Assembly (NCBI GenBank): GCA_001775355.1 | Contig: MEWM01000072.1 | Location: forward strand, 21,686-28,054 | Origin: a candidate division Zixibacteria bacterium RBG_16_43_9 | GTDB lineage: Bacteria > Zixibacteria > MSB-5A5 > RBG-16-43-9 | DNA length: 6,369 nt | Reading direction: 5' to 3' | Shown: positions 1-6,369 of the stretch, in pieces | Numbering within the stretch: position 1 is the first letter of the stretch | Layout of the letters: each line of letters starts with the position of its first letter | Position numbers and translations under genes: made by a program | Notes under the pieces: model-generated | What the model was told of the DNA's origin: nothing | What the model saw: the letters and a program-made list of their open reading frames with translations, nothing else | The model's database searches: none

Positions 1-7
1 AATAGAG

Positions 8-40
8 AATCTCCGCACCTTCCCTTGAGCAAAGGAGATT
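8..40. repeat. Possible stem-loop at the window edge
   Basis: A 7-base inverted repeat, AATCTCC at 8-14 and GGAGATT at 34-40, could form a stem with a 19-base loop. No T-run follows on the plus strand, so it does not look like an intrinsic terminator. It may belong to whatever lies left of the window. A 7-base stem with a long loop can arise by chance. Confidence 0.25.
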
Positions 41-58
41 GACGGCTAAAATATTTAG

Positions 59-87
59 TTGACAACTACTGGATGGAATATTAAATT
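59..87 (+). promoter_or_regulatory. Possible sigma70 promoter for the tRNA-Phe/tRNA-Thr pair
   Basis: A perfect -35 box TTGACA at 59-64 is followed after 17 bases by TAAATT at 82-87, which matches the -10 consensus at only 4 of 6 positions. An alternative TATTAA at 79-84 has a poor 14-base spacer. It lies about 110 bases upstream of tRNA-Phe on the same strand and no better promoter was found between them. The -35 box is convincing; the -10 box is weak. Confidence 0.35.
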
Positions 88-194
88 CGGCTTGATTTTT
101 TGTGTCCTTTACTCGTAGTCTATTCCGATATATACCTGTAAGGGCACAGATTGAAGGTGTAAAAGAAAAAAATACCAAGTTTTTTGTCATACTT

Positions 195-267
<73 letters not shown>

Positions 268-290
268 TTTAATACAGTTTGTCCGTTTGG

Positions 291-337
291 CGTTTGAAGA
301 GAATCGAACAAACTAACAAACTTCAAACGAACAAACT
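291..337. repeat. Inverted and direct repeats between tRNA-Phe and tRNA-Thr
   Basis: CGTTTGAAG at 291-299 and CTTCAAACG at 321-329 form a perfect 9-bp stem with a 21-base loop. A 10-base direct repeat, CGAACAAACT, occurs at 305-314 and 328-337. No T-run follows, so a role in spacing or processing of the tRNA precursor fits better than termination. Function is inferred only from position. Confidence 0.55.
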
Positions 338-346
338 CTCATTCCC

Positions 347-419
347 GCCACCGTAGCTCAGATGGCAGAGCAGCTGATTCGTAATCAGCCGGTCACCCGT
401 TCGATTCGGGTCGGTGGCT
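347..419 (+). tRNA. tRNA-Thr (anticodon CGT)
   Basis: The 73-base cloverleaf is fully paired. The acceptor stem is GCCACCG/CGGTGGC, the D arm GCTC/GAGC, the anticodon stem GCTGA/TCAGC with loop TTCGTAA (anticodon CGT, reading ACG), and the T stem ACCCG/CGGGT with loop TTCGATT. The discriminator is T419. CCA is not encoded (GTG follows). It lies downstream of tRNA-Phe on the same strand and ends just before a tandem repeat. Confidence 0.95.
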
Positions 420-435
420 GTGCTTCGCAGGTGGT

Positions 436-473
436 TGGTTCATAGTGGATAGTGGATAGTGGATAGTAGATGG
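436..473. repeat. Heptad tandem repeat (ATAGTGG)n
   Basis: Three exact ATAGTGG units (442-448, 449-455, 456-462) are followed by ATAGTAG (463-469). The entry sequence TGGTTCATAGTGG at 436-448 recurs exactly at 3835-3847 inside the rRNA spacer. Related heptads also occur at 3726-3742 and 4686-4720. This is a dispersed minisatellite of unknown function; no coding potential was seen. Confidence 0.8.
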
Positions 474-481
474 TTTGTAGG

Positions 482-540
482 GCAAGGCTTTCAGCCTTGC
501 ATGGCGATTTAGGAGTGCAAAAGCTTGCTTTTGCATGCCT
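482..540. repeat. Two adjacent palindromes upstream of the membrane protein gene
   Basis: The first is GCAAGGCT (482-489), loop TTC, AGCCTTGC (493-500). The second is TGCAAAAGC (516-524), two bases, GCTTTTGCA (527-535), with flanking AGG (511-513) and CCT (538-540) extending the symmetry. Neither is followed by a T-run. They end about 40 bases before the next start codon. Such short palindromes are usually dispersed repeats; a role as a regulator binding site or mRNA structure cannot be excluded. Confidence 0.65.
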
Positions 541-581
541 CAGCAACCTTAGGTACTCTTGTGTAGAATGGTGTAAAAAGA

Positions 582-1268
582 ATGGAAGAGAAGGAAGATA
601 AAGACCCGTCTTGGTTTAATTTTATTATCCTGGTATTCAGGTTTTTGTTTGCGATACTGTTGCTCGGCATAATTGTTTTATCTTATTTTTTCCCGCAAAA
701 ATTCCAAATTAATTGGTTTATAATAATAGTTTGTTGGACTTTGTTATGTTATCTATTATTTGATAAAATAATTGAATTTTCGATTGGACCTTCTGGGTTA
801 AGAATTAAAGGAAAAACTAATGAAGCTTGGTCAGAGGAAGAAAAAAGAGAAGTAGAAAATAAAATAGAAAATAGGGTGAAACCATCTATAAAAAGTGATA
901 AGGTAGCATTAGCTATGTATGATTTAAAGAATCTCCTAACCAATTACTCGTTTTTTTATGGGCATTGGGATCAATATGGTATGAGTGATGTTATACGTTT
1001 TAGCGATGCCTGGTCTGGAAGACTATTAAGATACATAAATCACTTTGCAGATGATATAAAAAATTATCTTATTAATTATTCTGATGTTTTGAAGGAACCA
1101 CTTAAGAAAGCTGTAGAAGAGTTAGGAAGATATGTTGATGAAACAAAGCAATTTCATAAAGGAGGGGAATTATTATCACACAGAGCTTTTTCTCGAGAAA
1201 AATTCCTGTCTCTGATTAGAAGCATTGTGGATAATTTCAAACAAGAAAACTTTGTAGAGAAAAATTAG
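582..1268 (+). CDS. Hypothetical two-pass membrane protein with a cytoplasmic helical domain
   Basis: I do not recognise this 228-residue protein. After a charged N-terminus (MEEKEDKD) there are two hydrophobic segments, at about residues 14-37 and 43-60, with a short loop between them. A segment near residues 63-78 (IIEFSIGPSGLRIKGK) looks like a juxtamembrane beta strand. The remainder is hydrophilic and probably mostly helical: an acidic/basic stretch at 80-100 (EEEKREVENKIENR), then an aromatic-rich region at 120-150, then amphipathic helices to the C-terminus. No catalytic motif was seen and there is no cleavable signal peptide. A single-chain membrane sensor or anchor is possible but unproven. 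The ATG at 582 is the first usable start and is preceded only by a purine run (AAAAAGA), with no strong Shine-Dalgarno sequence. Base composition is clearly AT-rich compared with the methyltransferase gene downstream. No partner gene adjoins it: tRNA genes lie upstream and the rRNA operon downstream. Confidence 0.75.
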   Translation: MEEKEDKDPSWFNFIILVFRFLFAILLLGIIVLSYFFPQKFQINWFIIIVCWTLLCYLLFDKIIEFSIGPSGLRIKGKTNEAWSEEEKREVENKIENRVKPSIKSDKVALAMYDLKNLLTNYSFFYGHWDQYGMSDVIRFSDAWSGRLLRYINHFADDIKNYLINYSDVLKEPLKKAVEELGRYVDETKQFHKGGELLSHRAFSREKFLSLIRSIVDNFKQENFVEKN

Positions 1269-1282
1269 TCCGTTTTTTTAAC

Positions 1283-1311
1283 GAAGCGTCCGGGTTTAGC
1301 CTGGACGTTTC
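1283..1311 (+). terminator. Hairpin after the membrane protein gene, weak terminator candidate
   Basis: A 12-bp stem (1283-1294 with 1300-1311, two G-T wobbles) encloses the loop TTTAG, 14 bases after the stop codon. The downstream tail is only TTTCTCGT, and a strong run of seven T (1273-1279) lies on the 5' side instead. It may help end the upstream transcript or be a dispersed palindrome. Its GCGTCC head also occurs at 1399 and 3810. Confidence 0.4.
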
Positions 1312-1332
1312 TCGTATAAAACCTCACCCGAA

Positions 1333-1355
1333 CCCTCTCCTTGGAAGGGAGAGGG
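1333..1355. repeat. CCCTCTCC/GGAGAGGG palindrome
   Basis: CCCTCTCC (1333-1340) pairs perfectly with GGAGAGGG (1348-1355) across a 7-base loop, preceded by CCTCACCCGAA. This resembles a CCCTCTCC-type dispersed palindrome seen in intergenic regions of many bacterial genomes. It is followed by AAAATTT, not a clear T-run. Confidence 0.6.
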
Positions 1356-1364
1356 AAAATTTAG

Positions 1365-1395
1365 GGGCGACCCGCTGGGTCGCCCAGTATTTTTT
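1365..1395 (+). terminator. Likely intrinsic terminator
   Basis: GGGCGACCC (1365-1373), loop GCT, GGGTCGCCC (1377-1385) form a perfect 9-bp GC-rich stem. It is followed by AGTA and a run of six T (1390-1395). This is the best terminator between the membrane protein gene and the rRNA promoters, and it would insulate them. The 4-base gap before the T-run is slightly long, and the hairpin could also be a dispersed palindrome used as a terminator. Confidence 0.6.
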
Positions 1396-1598
1396 GTAGC
1401 GTCCGACGTCTCTGTGGGATGTTTTCTTTTTTAGGCTGAACGGCCATATCGCCGAACATAACGTAATACTCGATGGTTGAATATACATAACCCCCCACCT
1501 TGGGGCAAGGTGGGGTTACCGGCTAAAGTTATTAAGAAAGTTTCAAACAAAATTCTCAGAGGTTAAGTATATAACTTTGGAAAAACATAAAAAAATCC
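1396..1598. other. Non-coding stretch upstream of the rRNA promoters
   Basis: I see no credible gene on either strand here. It contains a perfect palindrome at 1493-1515 (listed separately). An A-rich, UP-element-like stretch at about 1580-1596 (AAAAACATAAAAAAAT) lies directly before the P1 -35 box, a position where the RNA polymerase alpha subunit often contacts rRNA promoters. The rest shows no recognisable structure. Confidence 0.5.
1493..1515. repeat. CCCCACCTTG/CAAGGTGGGG palindrome
   Basis: A perfect 10-bp stem (1493-1502 with 1506-1515) encloses the loop GGG. No T-run flanks it on either strand, so it is not an obvious terminator. It is the fourth hairpin within about 230 bases. Confidence 0.65.
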
Positions 1599-1627
1599 TT
1601 GACAAGGTTAAGTCTAAACATTATAAT
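1599..1627 (+). promoter_or_regulatory. rRNA promoter P1 (sigma70 consensus)
   Basis: TTGACA at 1599-1604 and TATAAT at 1622-1627 are both perfect consensus and separated by the ideal 17 bases. An A-rich UP-like stretch lies directly upstream. The predicted transcription start is near 1634. This is the upstream of two tandem promoters feeding 16S; its -35 box sits in the 10-mer TCCTTGACAA that is repeated at P2. Confidence 0.9.
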
Positions 1628-1642
1628 AGGTTTGCCGATAGA

Positions 1643-1673
1643 GACATTGGGAGTTTAGATTTACTCCACTGTC
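1643..1673 (+). other. Hairpin in the P1 leader RNA
   Basis: GACA (1643-1646) with TGTC (1670-1673) and GGAGT (1650-1654) with ACTCC (1663-1667) form a two-part stem with a small internal loop, starting about 9 bases after the P1 start. It is followed by AACAAGG, so it is not a terminator. It could be a boxB-like leader structure, placed upstream of the boxA-like element as in other rRNA leaders; that role is inference. Confidence 0.45.
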
Positions 1674-1705
1674 AACAAGGATAAAGAATTGCGGGAAAAA
1701 AAGGA

Positions 1706-1716
1706 TTCTTTGAAAA
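1706..1716 (+). promoter_or_regulatory. boxA-like element in the P1 leader
   Basis: TTCTTTGAAAA at 1706-1716 matches 11 consecutive bases of the boxA at 1818-1830; the first two bases (GA instead of TG) differ. It is present only on transcripts from P1, ahead of the P2 promoter and the hairpin. boxA RNA is bound by NusB/NusE in rRNA antitermination. A T/A-rich chance match is possible. Confidence 0.5.
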
Positions 1717-1732
1717 TTTTTGAAAAATCTCC

Positions 1733-1760
1733 TTGACAATTATCGCAAATAGGCTATATT
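1733..1760 (+). promoter_or_regulatory. rRNA promoter P2
   Basis: TTGACA at 1733-1738 is followed after 16 bases by TATATT at 1755-1760 (5 of 6 matches). The -35 context TCCTTGACAA (1730-1739) is identical to that of P1 (1596-1605). The predicted start is near 1767, which falls inside the 5' arm of the hairpin that follows. Tandem P1/P2 promoters are typical of rRNA operons. Confidence 0.8.
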
Positions 1761-1803
1761 AAATGTCTGCCTGAAAGCGATAGTTAAAGGCAGACATTTT
1801 TTT
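1761..1803 (+). terminator. Terminator-like hairpin in the rRNA leader
   Basis: AAATGTCTGCCT (1761-1772) and AGGCAGACATTT (1788-1799) form a perfect 12-bp stem with a 15-base loop. The stem's 3' end merges into a run of seven T (1797-1803). By sequence it is an intrinsic terminator placed inside the rRNA leader, downstream of P1 and overlapping the P2 start. P1 transcripts carry the whole stem and P2 transcripts only part of it. It may attenuate P1 or block read-through from outside; function is not shown by sequence alone. Confidence 0.6.
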
Positions 1804-1817
1804 CGCTATAAATAAGC

Positions 1818-1830
1818 TGTTCTTTGAAAA
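1818..1830 (+). promoter_or_regulatory. boxA antitermination element of the 16S leader
   Basis: TGTTCTTTGAAAA matches the boxA sequence found in rRNA leaders of many bacteria. It lies 98 bases upstream of mature 16S and directly before the processing stem, the usual place. It would recruit the Nus factor complex so that polymerase passes through the long untranslated operon. Copies recur at 3905 and 4734. Confidence 0.85.
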
Positions 1831-1835
1831 TTAAA

Positions 1836-1876
1836 TAGCGTGCATAGGTTTGAAGAAGAAGATGCGGGTCTTCGAT
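1836..1876 (+). other. 5' arm of the 16S pre-rRNA processing stem
   Basis: Three blocks here pair with bases beyond the 16S 3' end: 1836-1849 with 3532-3545 (14 bp, one G-U), 1860-1866 with 3517-3523 (7 bp), and 1871-1876 with 3510-3515 (6 bp). The same order and spacing give a long interrupted duplex enclosing 16S, the typical RNase III substrate. A small hairpin (GAAGCT 1888-1893, AGCTTC 1898-1903) lies between this arm and mature 16S. Confidence 0.85.
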
Positions 1877-1915
1877 TTCGAACAATAGAAGCTTTTTAGC
1901 TTCGTTGATGAGCTA

Positions 1916-3465
<1,550 letters not shown>

Positions 3466-3488
3466 CTAAGGAGTAAAACAGGTGTGTT

Positions 3489-3503
3489 TTCCCCTATGGG
3501 GAA
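3489..3503 (+). other. Small hairpin after 16S
   Basis: TTCCCC (3489-3494), loop TAT, GGGGAA (3498-3503) form a 6-bp hairpin between the 16S 3' end and the 3' processing arm. It is probably part of the spacer fold. Confidence 0.45.
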
Positions 3504-3509
3504 GATGAC

Positions 3510-3545
3510 ATCGAAACGCATCTCTTTTTTGACCTGTGCACGCTA
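3510..3545 (+). other. 3' arm of the 16S pre-rRNA processing stem
   Basis: Blocks 3510-3515, 3517-3523 and 3532-3545 pair in reverse order with 1871-1876, 1860-1866 and 1836-1849. The outer block ACCTGTGCACGCTA has a single G-U pair across 14 positions. It marks the expected RNase III cleavage region releasing pre-16S. Confidence 0.85.
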
Positions 3546-3587
3546 TCTAAAATTTTTTTATCTATAGGTGGCCCTTTTGACTATATA

Positions 3588-3621
3588 GGTTCACAGAGGA
3601 TGTTCAAGATGGCTGTGAACC
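3588..3621 (+). other. Spacer hairpin just before tRNA-Ile
   Basis: GGTTCACAG (3588-3596) and CTGTGAACC (3613-3621) form a perfect 9-bp stem with a 16-base loop, ending 8 bases before tRNA-Ile. There is no T-run, so it more likely guides folding or processing of the tRNA 5' end than termination. Confidence 0.6.
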
Positions 3622-3629
3622 CTCGCAGT

Positions 3630-3706
<77 letters not shown>

Positions 3707-3725
3707 GATAAGAAAAAGCGTGGGT

Positions 3726-3772
3726 AGTTCATGGTGGATAGTAAAAAAAGACAAGAAAACTATTCACTATGG
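3726..3772. repeat. Heptad-derived inverted repeat in the rRNA spacer
   Basis: CATGGTGGATAGT (3730-3742) pairs with ACTATTCACTATG (3759-3771) over 13 positions with two G-U wobbles, across an A-rich 16-base loop. The arms are variants of the ATAGTGG heptad seen at 442-469. It would form a hairpin in the pre-rRNA. Confidence 0.6.
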
Positions 3773-3834
3773 ACTAATCAGAAGAATCGGGTGAGTGGAG
3801 TTGGTTGGAGCGTCCCGCCGAGAAATGCGGTAGA

Positions 3835-3875
3835 TGGTTCATAGTGGGTGGTGGGTGGTTTAAAACCATGAACCA
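3835..3875. repeat. Second heptad-derived inverted repeat before the methyltransferase gene
   Basis: TGGTTCATAGT (3835-3845) pairs with ACCATGAACCA (3865-3875) at 10 Watson-Crick positions plus one G-U. GGTGGGTGG tracts lie between the arms. The first 13 bases (3835-3847) are identical to 436-448. The bases between tRNA-Ile and the methyltransferase gene (3707-3904) hold these repeats and no gene. Confidence 0.6.
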
Positions 3876-3904
3876 ACCACCAACAACTATTAACTAAATG
3901 GGGT

Positions 3905-3917
3905 TGTTCTTTGAAAT
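3905..3917 (+). promoter_or_regulatory. boxA copy overlapping the methyltransferase start
   Basis: TGTTCTTTGAAA at 3905-3916 is identical over 12 bases to the leader boxA at 1818-1829. It lies mid-spacer and includes the TTG (3911-3913) used as the start of the methyltransferase frame. An exact 12-base match in this context is unlikely by chance, so it is probably a true antitermination element or its remnant. Confidence 0.7.
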
Positions 3918-4579
3918 ATGATTTCTATGACCGGGAGGAATATTACAAGCCTAAGATCGCGGAAAAGGTCAGAAATATTCTGCACCGCAGGCTTTTGAAA
4001 AATGTTTCTCCTCCAAAAGAGGTTCTGGAGATAGGGGTCGGTTTTGGTGAGTTCGCTCGTTTTTGCGGAGCAAACCAGATCGACTATTCAGGGATTGAGC
4101 CGAATACAAATTTGAGGGAAAAACTCAAGGAGGAGGGATTCCAAGTTCTGGATGGCTCTCTGCCAGGACTTCCGGAGTTAGACAGAAGATTTGATCTGAT
4201 TTTTCTGGGACATATAATCGAGCATCTTAAAGATTATACAGAAGTTTTAGAGTCCCTGGAAAATCTGAAAAAGGTTTTAAAAAAGTCAGGTTATATCGTT
4301 CTTCTCTATCCGGAAGTGCCAAAGATCAAATGGCTGTTTTATCACGATTATACCCATACCTATCCTACCTCGATTCGCAGAGTGGAGTCTCTTTTAAAGG
4401 ACTCCGGGTATAAAGTGATTGAGAGCCATAATTACGTGAGCTTTATCGTAAAAGGAGCCTGGCTGGTCAACTTGTTAGGCAAGATTTTTCCATACTTTTT
4501 TTTCGGGAGACAAAAAGGGTATTTCTGGCGGCTATCTTTTTCGATGAATTCTTTTACGGTAGCTCAATTAAAGGAATGA
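3911..4579 (+). CDS. Class I SAM-dependent methyltransferase encoded within the rRNA spacer
   Basis: This 222-residue protein has the class I (Rossmann-fold) methyltransferase layout. The N-terminus is YDFYDREEYY, motif I is LEIGVGFGEFA (residues 39-49) for binding S-adenosylmethionine, the acidic residue after beta-2 is E63 (GIEPN), and the motif IV region is FDLIFLGHIIEHL (94-106). LKKSGYIVLLYP (123-134) follows, then DYTHTYPTS (146-154) and LLKDSGYKVIE (161-171). This pattern resembles the Methyltransf_11/12/23 group, often found in glycan or small-molecule modification. Nothing specific to rRNA methyltransferases was seen, so the substrate is unknown. The frame is intact and of normal length. 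No in-frame ATG lies near the start; TTG at 3911 gives MKYDFYD, a typical family N-terminus, with only weak GGGG (3900-3903) as a ribosome site. It ends 23 bases before tRNA-Ala and would be expressed from the rRNA promoters unless it has its own, which I do not see. Confidence 0.88.
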   Translation: MKYDFYDREEYYKPKIAEKVRNILHRRLLKNVSPPKEVLEIGVGFGEFARFCGANQIDYSGIEPNTNLREKLKEEGFQVLDGSLPGLPELDRRFDLIFLGHIIEHLKDYTEVLESLENLKKVLKKSGYIVLLYPEVPKIKWLFYHDYTHTYPTSIRRVESLLKDSGYKVIESHNYVSFIVKGAWLVNLLGKIFPYFFFGRQKGYFWRLSFSMNSFTVAQLKE

Positions 4580-4602
4580 AAGTTACGTAGATGGACTTTT
4601 AC

Positions 4603-4675
4603 GGGGATATAGCTCAATTGGGAGAGCGCCGCCTTTGCAAGGCGGAGGTTACCGGTTCGATCCCGGTTATCTCCA
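4603..4675 (+). tRNA. tRNA-Ala (anticodon TGC)
   Basis: The 73-base cloverleaf has acceptor stem GGGGATA/TATCTCC with the G3-U70 wobble recognised by alanyl-tRNA synthetase. The D arm is GCTC/GAGC, the anticodon stem CCGCC/GGCGG has loop TTTGCAA (TGC), and the T stem ACCGG/CCGGT has loop TTCGATC. The discriminator is A4675 and CCA is not encoded (GGA follows). Ile then Ala is the standard spacer tRNA order, here separated by 896 bases. Confidence 0.96.
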
Positions 4676-4685
4676 GGATATAAAA

Positions 4686-4720
4686 ATAGTAGGTAGCATA
4701 TAGTAGATAGTATATAGGGA
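4686..4720. repeat. Degenerate heptad repeat between tRNA-Ala and 23S
   Basis: Five 7-base units in register (ATAGTAG, GTAGCAT, ATAGTAG, ATAGTAT, ATAGGGA) are decayed versions of the ATAGTGG heptad at 442-469. They lie in transcribed spacer between tRNA-Ala and boxA. No function is evident. Confidence 0.65.
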
Positions 4721-4733
4721 ATCATAGAAAATC

Positions 4734-4746
4734 TGTTCTTTGACAA
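4734..4746 (+). promoter_or_regulatory. boxA upstream of 23S
   Basis: TGTTCTTTGACAA differs from the leader boxA by one base. It lies 48 bases before 23S, followed by TTGAATAG as the leader copy is followed by TTAAATAG. A second boxA before 23S is the usual arrangement and would renew antitermination for the long 23S gene. The following AT-rich bases probably form the 5' arm of the 23S processing stem, whose partner is outside the window. Confidence 0.8.
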
Positions 4747-4793
4747 TTGAATAGAGAATTAGGGTGAGCATCTTTTAGGTGCTACATTTTTCG

Positions 4794-6369
<1,576 letters not shown>

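Noticed and set aside
564..569. TAGAAT as a -10 box for the membrane protein gene
   Set aside because: It matches 5 of 6 positions, but the -35 position (CAGCAA at 541-546) is poor and the implied leader would be only about 6 bases long.
749..943. Minus-strand frame inside the membrane protein gene
   Set aside because: Antisense shadow of the plus-strand gene, which has a coherent membrane topology and spans the region.
3898..3921. Seven-codon frame (MGLFFEI) overlapping the methyltransferase start, considered as a leader peptide gene
   Set aside because: Too short to support as a gene, and its bases are explained by boxA. Mentioned only as part of the start-site finding.
4564..4746. Minus-strand reading frame of 60 codons across tRNA-Ala
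   Set aside because: NRDRTGNLRLAKAALSQLSYIP is the reverse complement of tRNA-Ala, another typical false protein.

Overview
The window is a bacterial ribosomal RNA (rrn) operon with its upstream flank. It is cut off by the right edge inside 23S rRNA. The 16S gene is clearly bacterial: the universal primer sites and the anti-Shine-Dalgarno tail are present. The stretch near its 3' end (GTCAAGCCATGGAAG, then GGGGTACC) resembles Bacteroidetes/FCB-type 16S. The spacers are full of heptad minisatellites and short palindromes, as is common in genomes of uncultured candidate phyla. My best guess is an uncultured bacterium near the FCB or related candidate divisions, with low confidence. I cannot name a genus.

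Layout. Positions 1-420 hold a possible promoter and two tRNA genes, Phe(GAA) and Thr(CGT). Positions 421-581 hold a heptad tandem repeat and two palindromes. Positions 582-1268 encode an AT-rich, unrecognised two-pass membrane protein. Positions 1269-1598 are non-coding and contain four different hairpins, one of which looks like a good intrinsic terminator. Positions 1599-1915 are the rrn control region: two tandem sigma70-type promoters sharing a 10-mer around their -35 boxes, a boxA-like element, a terminator-like hairpin just after the second promoter, a perfect boxA, and the 5' arm of the 16S processing stem. Then come 16S (about 1916-3465), the 3' processing arm, tRNA-Ile(GAT), a repeat-rich stretch, a third boxA, a complete class I SAM-dependent methyltransferase gene (3911-4579), tRNA-Ala(TGC), another heptad repeat, a fourth boxA and the 5' half of 23S.

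The most unusual point is the methyltransferase gene between tRNA-Ile and tRNA-Ala, where most bacteria have a few tens of bases or less. It is co-oriented with the rRNA genes and would lie inside the pre-rRNA transcript. Its only plausible start is a TTG inside a boxA copy whose first 12 bases are identical to the leader boxA. The leader also has a possible attenuator arrangement: a 12-bp hairpin with a run of seven T sits downstream of P1 but at the start of P2 transcripts, and a boxA-like element precedes it on P1 transcripts. The 16S gene carries a compensated base-pair change (A786-U796 in E. coli numbering) that puts a mismatch in the common 806R primer site.
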